Positions 7,812 to 16,742 of a stretch of 64,000 bases of DNA are shown piece after piece. Where the stretch lies: assembly GCA_965215025.1 (NCBI GenBank), contig CBDCCV010000002.1, positions 62,001 through 126,000 of the forward strand. The letters run 5' to 3'. Each line of letters opens with the position of its first letter. Within the stretch, counting starts at the first letter, position 1. The position numbers were made by a program, and so were the translations under genes. The stretch comes from CBDCCV01 sp965215025. Its GTDB lineage: Bacteria > Bacteroidota > Rhodothermia > Rhodothermales > Salinibacteraceae. The notes below the pieces were generated by a model. That model ran no database searches and was not told the origin of the DNA. It worked only from the letters and a program-made list of their open reading frames with translations.

Positions 7812-9124
7812 GACGCGGCGGCGGGGGCGCTCGTCTCTGCCGAGGCGCCGCGTGCGCCGTTGCCTGCGTGGCCGTCGCTGGCCTGGCCGTCTTGAGACTG
7901 ATGCTTGGCGAGCCAGCCCACGAGCGCGCGCTGCTGCGCGTGGAGGCCGTGCTCGGGCGCCGCCCCGTCCGCCATCATGGGCGACTTGAAGAAGACGCCC
8001 AGCTGCTCCTGCACGCCGCCTGCGCCCTCGCGCCCGGCGAAGTCCATCAGCCGAGCCAGCTCGATGACGAGCGGCGCGGCCAGGATCGAGTCGCGGCAGA
8101 GGAAGTTGATCTTGAGCTGCATCTTCTGCCCCAGGAAGCCGACGAGGTCCACGTTGTCCCAGGCCTCTTTGTTATCGCCGCGCGGGCGGTAGTAGGAGAT
8201 GTCCACGACGTGGTTTTCGACGCGGTAGCCCAGGATCTGGTCCAGGACCGAGCCTTTGGTGCCGAGCTTCGAGGCGAGCGAACCGGAGTCCCTCAGGGCC
8301 ACGCCGTCGCGGTTGCCCAGGATGTTCGTCGAGAACCAGCCCTCGACCTCGAGGGCGCGGGCGCGCAGGCCGGGGGCAATGACCGTCTTGAGGAACGTCT
8401 GCCCCGTCTTGCCGTCCTTCCCGGCAACGGGGACGCCCTGGCGCTCGGCCTCTTCGACGAGCGCGGGCACGTCGGCGGCCATCGAGGGGGTGAAGTTGAC
8501 GTACGGCGCGCCTTCCTGGATGGCGGCCCAGGCGTAGAGCATGGCCGGGCTGATGGCGGCGTCGCCCTCCGCGAGGCCGTTGCGGAAGCCCTCGGCCGTG
8601 GCGAGGGCAGGGGCGCGCAGGTCGGGCGCAGCCTCGGTGGAGGCGAGGTTCATCACCACGAGGCCGTCGAGGTCTTCCTCTTCGCGGAAGCGGCGAAGGT
8701 CCCGGCGCAGCGCCTCTACGGCCTCTTCGAGCGAAGGCGCCTCGGCGCGGTGCTCGCCGCCGATGTTGCGGCAGAAGCGCTCGTTGCCCACGGCCGGCCA
8801 GGGCGTGATCTCGGAAAGAGACGGCGCGGCGGCGTCGAGCTGCCTCTCGGTGAGGACGCCGTGCTCGCGTGCGGCGGCGGCGAGGTCATCCGCGAAGAAG
8901 TCCCACCCGCCAAAGACGAGGTTTTCGTAAGGGGCGAGGGGGCGGGTGAGGGGCGCGTCGAGCGCGTCGAGCGGGAGGCCCTGGCGCGTGGCCTGGCCGG
9001 CGCGTAAGAGGGCGACGCCGGCGGCGGCGGTGGTAGCCACGGCGCCACCTACGCCCACGGTTGCCACGCCTACGCGGCGAGCCGAAGGGCTTACGCCGTT
9101 TGAATGCGTGTTAGGGATGTTCAT
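7808..9124 (-). CDS. ino1: myo-Inositol-1-phosphate synthase
   Basis: Inositol-3-phosphate synthase (EC 5.5.1.4 family), which converts glucose-6-phosphate to 1L-myo-inositol-1-phosphate using NAD. 438 residues: Rossmann start VGVATVGVGGAVATT near 18-32, and the signature block DNKEAWDNVDLVGFLGQK followed by LKINFLCRDSILAAPLV. This is the shorter prokaryotic form. It is the first gene of the seven-gene minus-strand run and overlaps the HD-domain gene by 4 bp. The upstream 160 bp hold a possible operator-like inverted repeat and a weak Bacteroidota-type promoter. Inositol phosphate can feed compatible solutes, inositol lipids or glycosides; the operon partners (GT4, deacetylase) favour a glycoside. 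Confidence 0.95.
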   Translation of the reverse strand: MNIPNTHSNGVSPSARRVGVATVGVGGAVATTAAAGVALLRAGQATRQGLPLDALDAPLTRPLAPYENLVFGGWDFFADDLAAAAREHGVLTERQLDAAAPSLSEITPWPAVGNERFCRNIGGEHRAEAPSLEEAVEALRRDLRRFREEEDLDGLVVMNLASTEAAPDLRAPALATAEGFRNGLAEGDAAISPAMLYAWAAIQEGAPYVNFTPSMAADVPALVEEAERQGVPVAGKDGKTGQTFLKTVIAPGLRARALEVEGWFSTNILGNRDGVALRDSGSLASKLGTKGSVLDQILGYRVENHVVDISYYRPRGDNKEAWDNVDLVGFLGQKMQLKINFLCRDSILAAPLVIELARLMDFAGREGAGGVQEQLGVFFKSPMMADGAAPEHGLHAQQRALVGWLAKHQSQDGQASDGHAGNGARGASAETSAPAAAS

Positions 9125-9128
9125 CTAT

Positions 9129-9146
9129 TTCAGAAAAAACTGAAAA
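9129..9146. promoter_or_regulatory. Small inverted repeat upstream of inositol-phosphate synthase
   Basis: Perfect 6-bp arms tttcag and ctgaaa around aaaaaa, ending 5 bp before the ATG on the minus strand. It could be an operator or merely an A/T-rich hairpin. A tatcgttt box just upstream resembles a Bacteroidota -7 element. Weak evidence. Confidence 0.25.
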
Positions 9147-9313
9147 CGATAGGATGACGCCTATGCTTCGCGCCAAAGGGCTTCCCGGTTCCTGGCGCGG
9201 ACCCCCATCTGGCTCCGGAAGTACGCCGATCTTGTAAAGCCTGCGCGGCGCGTGTTGCACGTCGCGGCGTCGCCGCTCCCTCTTTGTTTCACCCGCCCGC
9301 AAGAGGCCTATCC

Positions 9314-10021
9314 ATGCACACCTTCTTCGCCGCCGAGCCGCAGCCGTTCTTCGATGACGTGCTGCTCCTGCCTCAGGCCGAGGCCACGACCGGCCCCACC
9401 GGACGCCCGCCCAACTCGTACGCCGTGCTCTTTGAAGACCGCTCCGTGCTTTTCGATGCGCCGTTCCGGCGGCTCTTGCCCGCGCTGCAGCGCCTGGCCG
9501 ACGACGGCTATCCGCCCGCCGCGCTCGTGGTCTCGCACCGCCACGTCGTGGGCCAGGGCGACGGGTTCGAGGCGATCCAGGACGCCTTCGGCTGCCCGCT
9601 CTTCCTGCACCCGACCGACGCGCGCCACCCCAGCGTCCGTGAGGCCGGTCTCGACTTCGAGAACCCGATGGCGCACGACCTCCTCACCGGCGCCGGCTTG
9701 GAAACGCTGCACGTGCCCTGCCACACGGCCGGCTCGGTCATGCTCTACACCGAGCGCCACGGCGGCGTCGTCCTCGCCGGCGACAGCGCCGTCGGCCCCG
9801 GCCCGAAGCAGCCCGAAGGCGCGCGCCGCCTGGAGCGCCCGCCCACGATCTCCGACGACGCCGACGCGCAGCTCCGCGCGCTCTGGAAAGACTGGGACCG
9901 CCCGTTGAGCGCGGTGCTGCCGCTCCACGGGCAGACCTACCTCCAAGCCGACCTCCCCAACGAAGATCTCCGCGCCGTGATGCGCCCGCTCTGGGAAGAG
10001 GAGGCGATGACGAACCAGTAG
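9314..10021 (+). CDS. MBL-fold metallo-hydrolase
   Basis: A 235-residue metallo-beta-lactamase-fold protein, glyoxalase-II-like. Visible are NSYAVLFEDRSVLFDAP (early strands), VVSHRHVVGQGD (degenerate HxHxDH, retaining two His), HVPCHTAGSVMLY (metal His) and VVLAGDSAVG (bridging Asp region). I took the ATG at 9314 since the upstream in-frame start adds an unlikely MFHPPARGLS. Divergent from inositol-phosphate synthase. It is a relative of, but not the same subfamily as, the MBL half of the fusion at 3171-5558. Substrate unknown. Confidence 0.85.
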   Translation: MHTFFAAEPQPFFDDVLLLPQAEATTGPTGRPPNSYAVLFEDRSVLFDAPFRRLLPALQRLADDGYPPAALVVSHRHVVGQGDGFEAIQDAFGCPLFLHPTDARHPSVREAGLDFENPMAHDLLTGAGLETLHVPCHTAGSVMLYTERHGGVVLAGDSAVGPGPKQPEGARRLERPPTISDDADAQLRALWKDWDRPLSAVLPLHGQTYLQADLPNEDLRAVMRPLWEEEAMTNQ

Positions 10022-10049
10022 CGCCCTGAATCTTTATGCGCTGAACACT

Positions 10050-10087
10050 AAAAGCCCGAACCTCAGCGCTGCGAGGTCCGGACTTTT
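10050..10087. terminator. Bidirectional intrinsic terminator
   Basis: A strong hairpin with arms aaaagcccgaacctc and gaggtccggactttt. It carries A's on one side and T's on the other, so it works on both strands. It separates the convergent MBL hydrolase and osmC genes. Confidence 0.85.
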
Positions 10088-10131
10088 CAGCGAATGCGGC
10101 GCGCGGAAAACATCCACGGCGAGCCGTGGGC

Positions 10132-10563
10132 TTAGCTGCTTGAGAGCGTGGCGTTGAGGTTGATGGTGGTGCCGGCGAGCGCCTTGGAGACGGGGCAGTT
10201 CTTCTTGGCGTCCTCGGCGTGGCTCTGGAAGTCGGCGTCGCTGAGGTCGGGCACGTCGGCCTCCGTCTTGAGGTCGATGCGGGTGATGGTGGGGCCGGCG
10301 TCCTGCATCTCCAGGTGCACGCGCGCGACCGTGTGGACGCGCTCGGGCGTGTGGCCTGCCTCGGCGAGCGCGTTCGAGAGCGCCATGGAGTAGCACCCCG
10401 CGTGCGCCGCGCCGATGAGTTCTTCCGGATTGGTGCCCCTGCCTTCCTCAAAGCGCGACTTGAAGGAGTACTGCCCCTCGTAAGCCCCGCTGCCGAGCTT
10501 CATCGTGCCCTGGCCTTGCTGGAGGTCGCCGTTCCACTGCGCTTCTGCGTTGCGTGTAGGCAT
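10132..10563 (-). CDS. osmC: OsmC family peroxiredoxin
   Basis: Organic hydroperoxide-detoxifying OsmC/Ohr protein, 143 residues, the usual length. Both reactive cysteines are present: C57 in AAHAGCYSM and C123 in NCPVSKAL, together with the conserved GTNPEELIGAAHA. The YQ-type OsmC start NAEAQWNGDLQQGQGT fits the OsmC branch rather than Ohr. It is a monocistronic minus-strand gene closed by the terminator at 10050-10087. Cytoplasmic, reducing peroxides with thiol or lipoyl reductants. Confidence 0.95.
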   Translation of the reverse strand: MPTRNAEAQWNGDLQQGQGTMKLGSGAYEGQYSFKSRFEEGRGTNPEELIGAAHAGCYSMALSNALAEAGHTPERVHTVARVHLEMQDAGPTITRIDLKTEADVPDLSDADFQSHAEDAKKNCPVSKALAGTTINLNATLSSS

Positions 10564-10702
10564 AAGCTAGTCCTCGTGAGGTTCTGCTGATGGGTGATGG
10601 GCGAGTGGGGAAACACGTATCAGCGTGCCGCCTTGTACGTTCCCCGCAAAGCGAAAACGCTGGCGCGCCTGCACGCCCGCCGGCTCAGAGAAAAACGCCG
10701 CC

Positions 10703-11131
10703 ATGCCCGAAGAAGTCCGCTGCCGCCTCGAAGACGCCGCCGTACGGCCGGCGCGCGCGGCCGATCTGCAGGCGCTTATCGACTACTGCTACGCCCGGCG
10801 CACGCTCGCCCACGCAGACGCCTGGGACCGCATCCGCCACGGCGAGGAGGTCGTCCGCAAGCTGCGGCAGCTTAGCGCCGCGTACCGCACGCTGAGCACA
10901 GAGACGAGCGGGCCGCTTCTTTTCGAGATCGGCTACTTCCGCATCGCCGAGGGGCGGCTCGAACCCGTGGCCCGCGCACTGCCGGACCCGCACCCGGAGG
11001 CCGTGGCGCGGGTCTTGAGCGAGTTCCTCGAGCCTGGCGCGCGGATCGTCTTCGGCGAAGGCGAGGCCGCGCGCGGCTGGACCATCGAGGCCGAGGGGCA
11101 GACCACGTCCCTCGCCAACGCGGACGAGTAG
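10703..11131 (+). CDS. Hypothetical protein
   Basis: A 142-residue acidic soluble protein starting MPEEVRCRLEDA; the ATG at 10703 is preferred over an upstream in-frame start that would translate repeat-like intergenic DNA. No signal peptide or membrane segment. The middle contains helices (AWDRIRHGEEVVRKLRQL) and a strand-rich end (LLFEIGYFRIAEGRLEPV). I do not recognise a family. It precedes a helix-turn-helix gene by ~110 bp on the same strand. Confidence 0.6.
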   Translation: MPEEVRCRLEDAAVRPARAADLQALIDYCYARRTLAHADAWDRIRHGEEVVRKLRQLSAAYRTLSTETSGPLLFEIGYFRIAEGRLEPVARALPDPHPEAVARVLSEFLEPGARIVFGEGEAARGWTIEAEGQTTSLANADE

Positions 11132-11241
11132 GATGCGCCGCGGCGGATCGGGTGCGCGCGGGCGGCTCCGGGAGGAACAAAAAGCCGGCCTCGGCATTGG
11201 AAAACGATACGCAAATCCCCAGCGATTTTCAGAGAGGACCC

Positions 11242-11664
11242 GTGGCCGAATCGAACTTCGAAGCGCCCGAAGGCCGCACCGCCATGACGCTCGGCGAGCT
11301 TTCCGAGCGCGTGCAGCTTTCGCGGCAGACCATCGTGAACTGGATCGACCGCCACCTCATCGACGCTGAGCTGCGCTGGGCGCTCGACGATGCCAACGGG
11401 GAGGTCCACGTCGTCGAGATGGCCGAGGGGACGCTCGACTTCCTCGCCTCCTTCGCGGCGGACTACCGCGAGGATGTCGTCAGCCGCACCGAGGCGCGGC
11501 GCATCCTCAAGCAGATCGACCGCAAAAAGATCAAGAAGCTCATCCGCGCCGGCGACGTCAAGGACGTCGAGGTGGACGAGGAGACGAAGATCGTCGTAGG
11601 CAGCCTTGAAGACTACCTCATGGCCCGCGAAGAGGACCCGGACGAGGCCGCTGAGGAGGCGTAG
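11242..11664 (+). CDS. Helix-turn-helix DNA-binding protein
   Basis: About 140 residues. MTLGELSERVQLSRQTIVNWIDRHLID is a winged/MerR-like helix-turn-helix, followed by a short acidic linker (residues ~50-75) and a basic helix RILKQIDRKKIKKLIRAG. The end is very acidic. I place the start at the GTG at 11242, which has agagagg just upstream; an ATG at 11284 is an alternative. No ligand domain is seen, so it may act as a small excisionase-like or MerR-like regulator. Convergent with the tlpA-like gene. Confidence 0.65.
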   Translation: MAESNFEAPEGRTAMTLGELSERVQLSRQTIVNWIDRHLIDAELRWALDDANGEVHVVEMAEGTLDFLASFAADYREDVVSRTEARRILKQIDRKKIKKLIRAGDVKDVEVDEETKIVVGSLEDYLMAREEDPDEAAEEA

Positions 11665-11724
11665 CAGCGAAGGACGCTCCAAGGGCCGCTCTCATCGCCC
11701 TCCAGAAAGCTCGCCGACTGTTGG

Positions 11725-12387
<663 letters not shown>

Positions 12388-12390
12388 GGC

Positions 12391-12738
12391 CTACGCCTCT
12401 GCGTTCTGCATGGCCTCGCGCACGGCCTCGGCGGTGACCTTGCGGTGCGAGGCGTCGTAGACGGGTTGGCCGCCCCGCAGGAGGATGGCCTGCGGCGTCT
12501 CGTGGCGCACGCCGAGCGCTTCCTCGATGGCGTTGGACACGTCGCGCGCTTTCTGCACGACCACGCGGTACACGGGCGGATCGTCCTCTTCGGTCAACTC
12601 CTGGAGCCGGTCCTGCGCGCCGGCGCTGATGGGGCACGTCGTGCTGTGCTTGTAGATGAGCACCGGCTCCTCCTCGGAGCGCGTGCGCGCTTCCTGCCAA
12701 TCGTCTTCCGAGTGGAGGTCGTGGAACGGGGTAGCCAT
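12391..12738 (-). CDS. ytxJ: YtxJ, bacillithiol-system redox protein
   Basis: A 115-residue thioredoxin-fold monothiol protein (DUF2847/YtxJ) with the hallmark YKHSTTCPIS (C35) and a C-terminal ETPQAILLRGGQPVYDASH strand-turn. The ATG at 12738 is the natural start; a longer in-frame ORF upstream is repeat DNA. YtxJ occurs in bacillithiol producers and is thought to act as a bacilliredoxin, so this host probably makes bacillithiol. Co-transcribed with the tlpA-like gene. Confidence 0.9.
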   Translation of the reverse strand: MATPFHDLHSEDDWQEARTRSEEEPVLIYKHSTTCPISAGAQDRLQELTEEDDPPVYRVVVQKARDVSNAIEEALGVRHETPQAILLRGGQPVYDASHRKVTAEAVREAMQNAEA

Positions 12739-12804
12739 GTTCGAGAAGAGGCTTGCTGGAGAATCAAGACGCGGAAGGCATGAAACGACGCGGCGGCGAA
12801 AAGG

Positions 12805-12862
12805 TCCGGGTTTGGGAGAGGGAGCGTGGGGAAGTGGGGGAGAGGGGGAACGGGAGAGTGGA
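12805..12862. repeat. Purine-rich 'gggagagggagcgtgggg' repeat
   Basis: Same type as at 838-893, 2160-2206 and 14820-14872. It lies in the 292-bp divergent gap between ytxJ and pepF, which also holds a 'gacgaacgacggtggatggcgg' run. No clear promoter was found there. Confidence 0.4.
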
Positions 12863-13030
12863 AGAAGACGAACGACGGTGGATGGCGGACGGCAATAGGC
12901 CTGCCAGATGGCGAAAACGTCGGGTCGAGCGCGTCGTCGTTCGTCCCTTCCAAGAGGCACAACAAATCGGCGGGCGTACGGGTAGCAGAAGGCGCTCGCC
13001 CGCACGCCGTCTCTCACCAACGCCCGCCTC

Positions 13031-14842
13031 ATGGAAGCCCGAACAAGCACCGGCGCCGAAGCCGTCCGCTGGAACCTTGACGACCTCTACCCGAGCCGCG
13101 ACGCGCTCGAACAGGACCTCGCCCGAGCCGCCCAGGACGCCCAAGGCTTTGCCGAGGCGTACCGCGGCCAGGTCGCCTCGCTCGACGCCGAGGCGCTCGC
13201 CGAAGCGCTCCGCCGCTACGAGTACATCCAGGATTGCCTCGGCCGCGCCTACACCTACGCCTACCTCCACTGGTCCACCGACACGGGCGAGGCCGCGCGC
13301 GGCGCGCTTCTGCAGAAAGTCCGCGAGGCGTATACGCGCACGAACCAGCAGCTCATCTTCTTCGAGCTGGAGTGGGCGCACGTGGACGAAGAAAAAGCCG
13401 AAGCGCTCCTGGCCGACGACGCGCTCGCGCGCTACCGCCACTACCTCGAACTCGAACAGCTTCACAAAAAGCACCTCCTCACCGAGCCGGAGGAAAAGAT
13501 CCTCGCCGAAAAGAACGTCACGGGCGAGAGCGCCTGGACCCGCTTTTTCGACGAGACGATGGGCGCCGCGCGCTTTTCCTTCGACGGCGAAAATCTCACG
13601 CAGGAAGAAATCCTCACCAAGCTCTACGAGCCGGACCGCGACGTCCGCAAAAGAGCCGCCCTCGCCTTTACCGAGGGGCTGCAAAAAAACGAGCGCACGG
13701 TCACGTTCATCTTCAACACGCTCCTGGCTGAGAACGCCTCGGACGACCGCCTGCGCCGGTTCGAGCACTGGCTCCAGAGCCGCAACATCGCCAACGAGGT
13801 CGCGGACGAAACGGTCGAGGCGCTCGTCGAAGCCGTCACGGGCCGCTACGACCTCGTGGCGCGCTTCTACCGCTTGAAGAAGAAGCTCCTGGGCGTGGAC
13901 GAGATGATGGACTACGACCGCTACGCGCCCGTCGGCGAGGCGGAGGCCGAGTACGACTGGGACGCGGCCCAAAGCCTCGTCCTGGACGCCTACGCGGATT
14001 TCCATCCGCAGATGGGCGCCGTGGCCGAGCGGTTCTTCGAGCAGCGGTGGATCGACGCGCCGCCCGCGCCCGGCAAGCGCAGCGGCGCGTTCAGCCACGG
14101 CGCCGTCCCGAGCGCGCATCCGTACGTCCTGATGAACTACACCGGCAAGGTGCGCGACGTGCAGACGCTCGCCCACGAACTCGGCCACGGCGTGCACCAG
14201 TTCCTCGCGCGCGAGCGGGGCGTCCTCCAGCAGTCCACGCCGCTCACCACCGCCGAGACGGCCTCCGTCTTTGGCGAGATGCTCGTCTTCCAGCGCCTCC
14301 TCAGCCAGGAAGACGATCCGCAGAACCGCCTCGCCATGCTCGTCTCCAAGATCGATGACACCTTAGCGACGGTTTTCCGGCAGACGGCCATGAACCGCTT
14401 CGAGGCGAAGATCCACACGGCCCGCCGCGAAGAGGGCGAGCTGCCGGCCGAGCGCTTTGCGGAGTTCTGGATGGCCACGCAGGAGGCCATGTTCGAGGGG
14501 AGCGTCACGCTCGGCGATCACTACCGGCACTGGTGGAGCTACATCCCGCACTTCTTGCACACGCCGGGCTACGTCTACGCTTACGCCTTTGGCGAGCTGC
14601 TCGTGCTGGCGCTCTACGCGCGCTACCAAAGCGAGGGCGAGGGTTTTGCCGAGCAGTACCTGCGCCTGCTTGAAGCCGGCGGCTCGGACTGGCCGCACGT
14701 CCTCGTGGGCCGGCTGGGCATTGACCTGCAAGACCTCGGCTTCTGGCAGCAGGGTCTCGGCGAGGTCGAAGCGCTCATCGCCCGCGCGGAGGACCTGAGC
14801 GCGGCGGCGCAGAACGGGCCGTCTGGGAACGGGAGCGTTTGA
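13031..14842 (+). CDS. pepF: Oligoendopeptidase F (M3 metallopeptidase)
   Basis: Cytoplasmic zinc oligopeptidase of family M3, 603 residues, typical length. N-terminal helical domain begins WNLDDLYPSRDAL; the zinc site LAHELGHGVHQF lies near residue 381 with the third ligand in TTAETASVFGEM. A conserved YSYAFG-like segment (PGYVYAYAFGELL) is near 520. The C-terminal tail NGPSGNGSV is encoded by a purine-rich intergenic repeat running over the stop codon. Monocistronic, divergent from ytxJ. Confidence 0.96.
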   Translation: MEARTSTGAEAVRWNLDDLYPSRDALEQDLARAAQDAQGFAEAYRGQVASLDAEALAEALRRYEYIQDCLGRAYTYAYLHWSTDTGEAARGALLQKVREAYTRTNQQLIFFELEWAHVDEEKAEALLADDALARYRHYLELEQLHKKHLLTEPEEKILAEKNVTGESAWTRFFDETMGAARFSFDGENLTQEEILTKLYEPDRDVRKRAALAFTEGLQKNERTVTFIFNTLLAENASDDRLRRFEHWLQSRNIANEVADETVEALVEAVTGRYDLVARFYRLKKKLLGVDEMMDYDRYAPVGEAEAEYDWDAAQSLVLDAYADFHPQMGAVAERFFEQRWIDAPPAPGKRSGAFSHGAVPSAHPYVLMNYTGKVRDVQTLAHELGHGVHQFLARERGVLQQSTPLTTAETASVFGEMLVFQRLLSQEDDPQNRLAMLVSKIDDTLATVFRQTAMNRFEAKIHTARREEGELPAERFAEFWMATQEAMFEGSVTLGDHYRHWWSYIPHFLHTPGYVYAYAFGELLVLALYARYQSEGEGFAEQYLRLLEAGGSDWPHVLVGRLGIDLQDLGFWQQGLGEVEALIARAEDLSAAAQNGPSGNGSV

Positions 14843-14889
14843 GCATGGGAGAAAGGAGGAACGGGTGAGAGGCCGTTTGGTGAAGCCTG

Positions 14890-15022
14890 TTCGTGAGCGC
14901 GCTGCGTGCCACCGTCGTGCAGGGCGCAGGCGGCTACGACCTCGAAATCGGCAACGCCACCGCTTGGGGTGTGCGACACCGCCGGACGTCTCTTCGTCAT
15001 CACGATTCGCCCTGAGCGCTAA
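14890..15022 (+). pseudogene. Possible short gene remnant
   Basis: From a GTG, one frame reads GAGGYDLEIGNATAW. A second frame then continues as CDTAGRLFVITIRPER and a stop, 9 bp before the next gene. Both halves look protein-like and would join with a single-base change. I do not recognise the family, and it may be chance in GC-rich DNA. Confidence 0.25.
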
Positions 15023-15031
15023 GCCTTGCCC

Positions 15032-15829
15032 ATGAACGCTTCCCGCCTGCTCCTTGCCGCCGCGCTGCTTCTCATGGCCGCCTGCGCCGCGCCGTCCGAA
15101 GAAGAGGGCGCCGCGCCGGAAGCGCAGACTGAGGCGCAGGCACTCATTAACGAGGCCATCGCCGCGCACGGGATGGGAACGCTCGACAACGCCGTGGTGG
15201 AGTTCGACTTCCGCGACGCGCACTTCACCGTGCGCCGCCAGGAGGGGCAGTTCCGCTACGCGCGCGCCTACACGGACTCGACCGGCGCCGCCGTGCTGGA
15301 GGTGCTTACCAACGATAGCCTCTACCGCACCACCAACGGCGAGCGTCAAGATCTCTCCGAAAGCGAGCGGCGCGGCGTGGAGACGGCGGTGAACTCGGTG
15401 GTCTACTTCGCGCTCTTGCCGTACTTCCTCAGCGACCCGGCCGTCCGGGCGCAGATGCTCCCCGCCGACACGATTGCCGGGCAGCCCTACCGCGCCGTCG
15501 AGGTCACTTTCCAGGAAGAGGGCGGCGGGCGCGACTGGGAGGACCGCTTCGTGTACTGGCTTCACCCCGAGCGCCGCACGGTGGATTACCTCGCCTACTA
15601 CTACCACACCGACGAGACGGGCACACGCTTCCGCGAGGCTGTGGGCGCGCGCGCGGTCAACGGCGTGCGTTTCCAAGACTACCTCAACTTCACCGCCGAC
15701 CCGGACACGCTCGGCCCCCCCGGCCTGGAGCGATTCGTTGAACGCAAGGCGGCGGGCGATCTGAAAGAAGTCTCCGAGATCCGCCTTGAAAACGTCCAGG
15801 TGCGTCCTCTGGGGACGACAGACGAATGA
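15032..15829 (+). CDS. DUF6503-type lipoprotein
   Basis: A 265-residue lipoprotein: signal peptide LLLAAALLLMAACAAP with a lipobox cysteine near residue 17, then ALINEAIAAHGMGTLDNAVVEFDFRDAHFTV, the start typical of the Bacteroidota DUF6503 family. The body is beta-rich and LolA/outer-membrane lipoprotein carrier-like. The ATG at 15032 is preferred over the TTG six bases upstream. Function unknown; probably on the periplasmic face of the outer membrane. The stop lies within a 'gacgac' repeat arm shared with the convergent tenA. Confidence 0.85.
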   Translation: MNASRLLLAAALLLMAACAAPSEEEGAAPEAQTEAQALINEAIAAHGMGTLDNAVVEFDFRDAHFTVRRQEGQFRYARAYTDSTGAAVLEVLTNDSLYRTTNGERQDLSESERRGVETAVNSVVYFALLPYFLSDPAVRAQMLPADTIAGQPYRAVEVTFQEEGGGRDWEDRFVYWLHPERRTVDYLAYYYHTDETGTRFREAVGARAVNGVRFQDYLNFTADPDTLGPPGLERFVERKAAGDLKEVSEIRLENVQVRPLGTTDE

Positions 15830-15886
15830 CGACGGGCGATTAGAAAAGCACGTCGTCGGTCGTCTATCGTCGGTCGTGACGCCTTA
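15822..15886. terminator. 'gacgac' inverted-repeat arms between convergent genes (family D)
   Basis: Left arm acgacagacgaatgacgacg, right arm (cgtcgtcggtcgtctatcgt) nearly its reverse complement, with gattagaaaagca between. It spans the convergent ends of the DUF6503 gene and tenA, so it could form a terminator-like hairpin on either strand. Compare 26135-26200 and 52600-52666. Confidence 0.5.
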
Positions 15887-15897
15887 AAGCGCCGTGC

Positions 15898-16620
15898 TTA
15901 CACCGGCCACGGCTGCTCGTCCCAGGCCTGCTGCCAGAACATCCACTCGTAGCGGGCGCTCGTGCGGAAAGCGGCGCGGGCGCGCTCGCGGGCGGCCTCG
16001 TCGGCCATGTCGGCGAAGCGCTGGAGGCGCTCCAAGAGGTTGTCCATGTATTCGTTGAACTCCGGGTCGCTGTACATGCGGAGCCAGTTGGCGTAAGGGT
16101 GCGCGTCGGCGGGCGGGCCGTGCTTTTCCAAGAGGTGCTGGCCCAGCTCGATGTAGAGCCACGGGCAAGGCGTGACGGCAGCGGCGGCCTCGACGAGCGT
16201 GCCCTGCTGCGCTGTGGCAATCATGTGGTTCTGGTACGCGCGGTTGTTGGGCGTCAGCTCCAGGCGGGCGATGTCGTCGGGGCCGTAGCCGAGCTTCTCG
16301 CCGTAGCCGGCGTGCAGCTCGCCCTCGACGACGAGCGCCAGCCGCGCCGCGTCGATGAACCAGAGCTTGTCGGCAGGATCGGGGCAGCGCGTGGAGATGA
16401 GCGCGCAGGCGTCTGAGAACGCCTCGAGGTAGCGCGCGTCCTGCATCTGGTAGAAGCGGAAGCGCTCGGCGCCGAGCGTGCCCTCGGCCAGCGCCCGGAC
16501 GAAGGGATGCTCGAACGAAGCGCCCCAAGCCTCCGAGGCCGCATCGAGGCATTCCTGGGCAAAGGGCGGGACGGCGTACGCGCGCTCTGCGGGAGCGTGC
16601 TCGGCGGTAGGGGAGGTCAT
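15898..16620 (-). CDS. tenA: TenA family thiaminase II / aminopyrimidine aminohydrolase
   Basis: All-helical TenA protein of ~240 residues that salvages thiamin breakdown products to HMP. Conserved features are the N-terminal HPFVRALAEGTL, FYQMQDARYLEAF, the acidic HAGYGEKLG region, NNRAYQNHM, and the active-site cysteine in VTPCPWLYIELG. I start it at the ATG at 16620 (MTSPTAEH); the longer frame to 16728 reads through a hairpin. A TPP riboswitch lies directly upstream on the same strand (16743-16833), which confirms a thiamin role. It is the only gene under that riboswitch in view. Confidence 0.95.
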   Translation of the reverse strand: MTSPTAEHAPAERAYAVPPFAQECLDAASEAWGASFEHPFVRALAEGTLGAERFRFYQMQDARYLEAFSDACALISTRCPDPADKLWFIDAARLALVVEGELHAGYGEKLGYGPDDIARLELTPNNRAYQNHMIATAQQGTLVEAAAAVTPCPWLYIELGQHLLEKHGPPADAHPYANWLRMYSDPEFNEYMDNLLERLQRFADMADEAARERARAAFRTSARYEWMFWQQAWDEQPWPV

Positions 16621-16694
16621 GGCTTCGCAGAAGGGCTGCTGAGAGAAAAGCAGAGGCGAAGCCAAAGGAGAAACATCAACCGTTCCCCCGCTCA

Positions 16695-16726
16695 GCAATA
16701 CCGGCAGTCCGAACTGCCGGTATTGC
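16695..16726 (-). promoter_or_regulatory. Perfect 14-bp-stem hairpin in the tenA leader
   Basis: Arms gcaataccggcagt and actgccggtattgc around a 4-base loop (tcgg on the minus strand). It lies between the TPP aptamer and tenA. A run of seven T's precedes rather than follows it in the tenA direction, so it is not a standard intrinsic terminator. It might be part of the riboswitch expression platform or another palindromic repeat. Confidence 0.55.
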
Positions 16727-16742
16727 AAACCAAAAAAAGCTT

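Noticed and set aside
24..9124. Mycothiol biosynthesis cluster
   Set aside because: Inositol-phosphate synthase, GT4 and PIG-L fit, but no MshC/MshD-like genes are present, and YtxJ suggests bacillithiol; kept only as an analogy.
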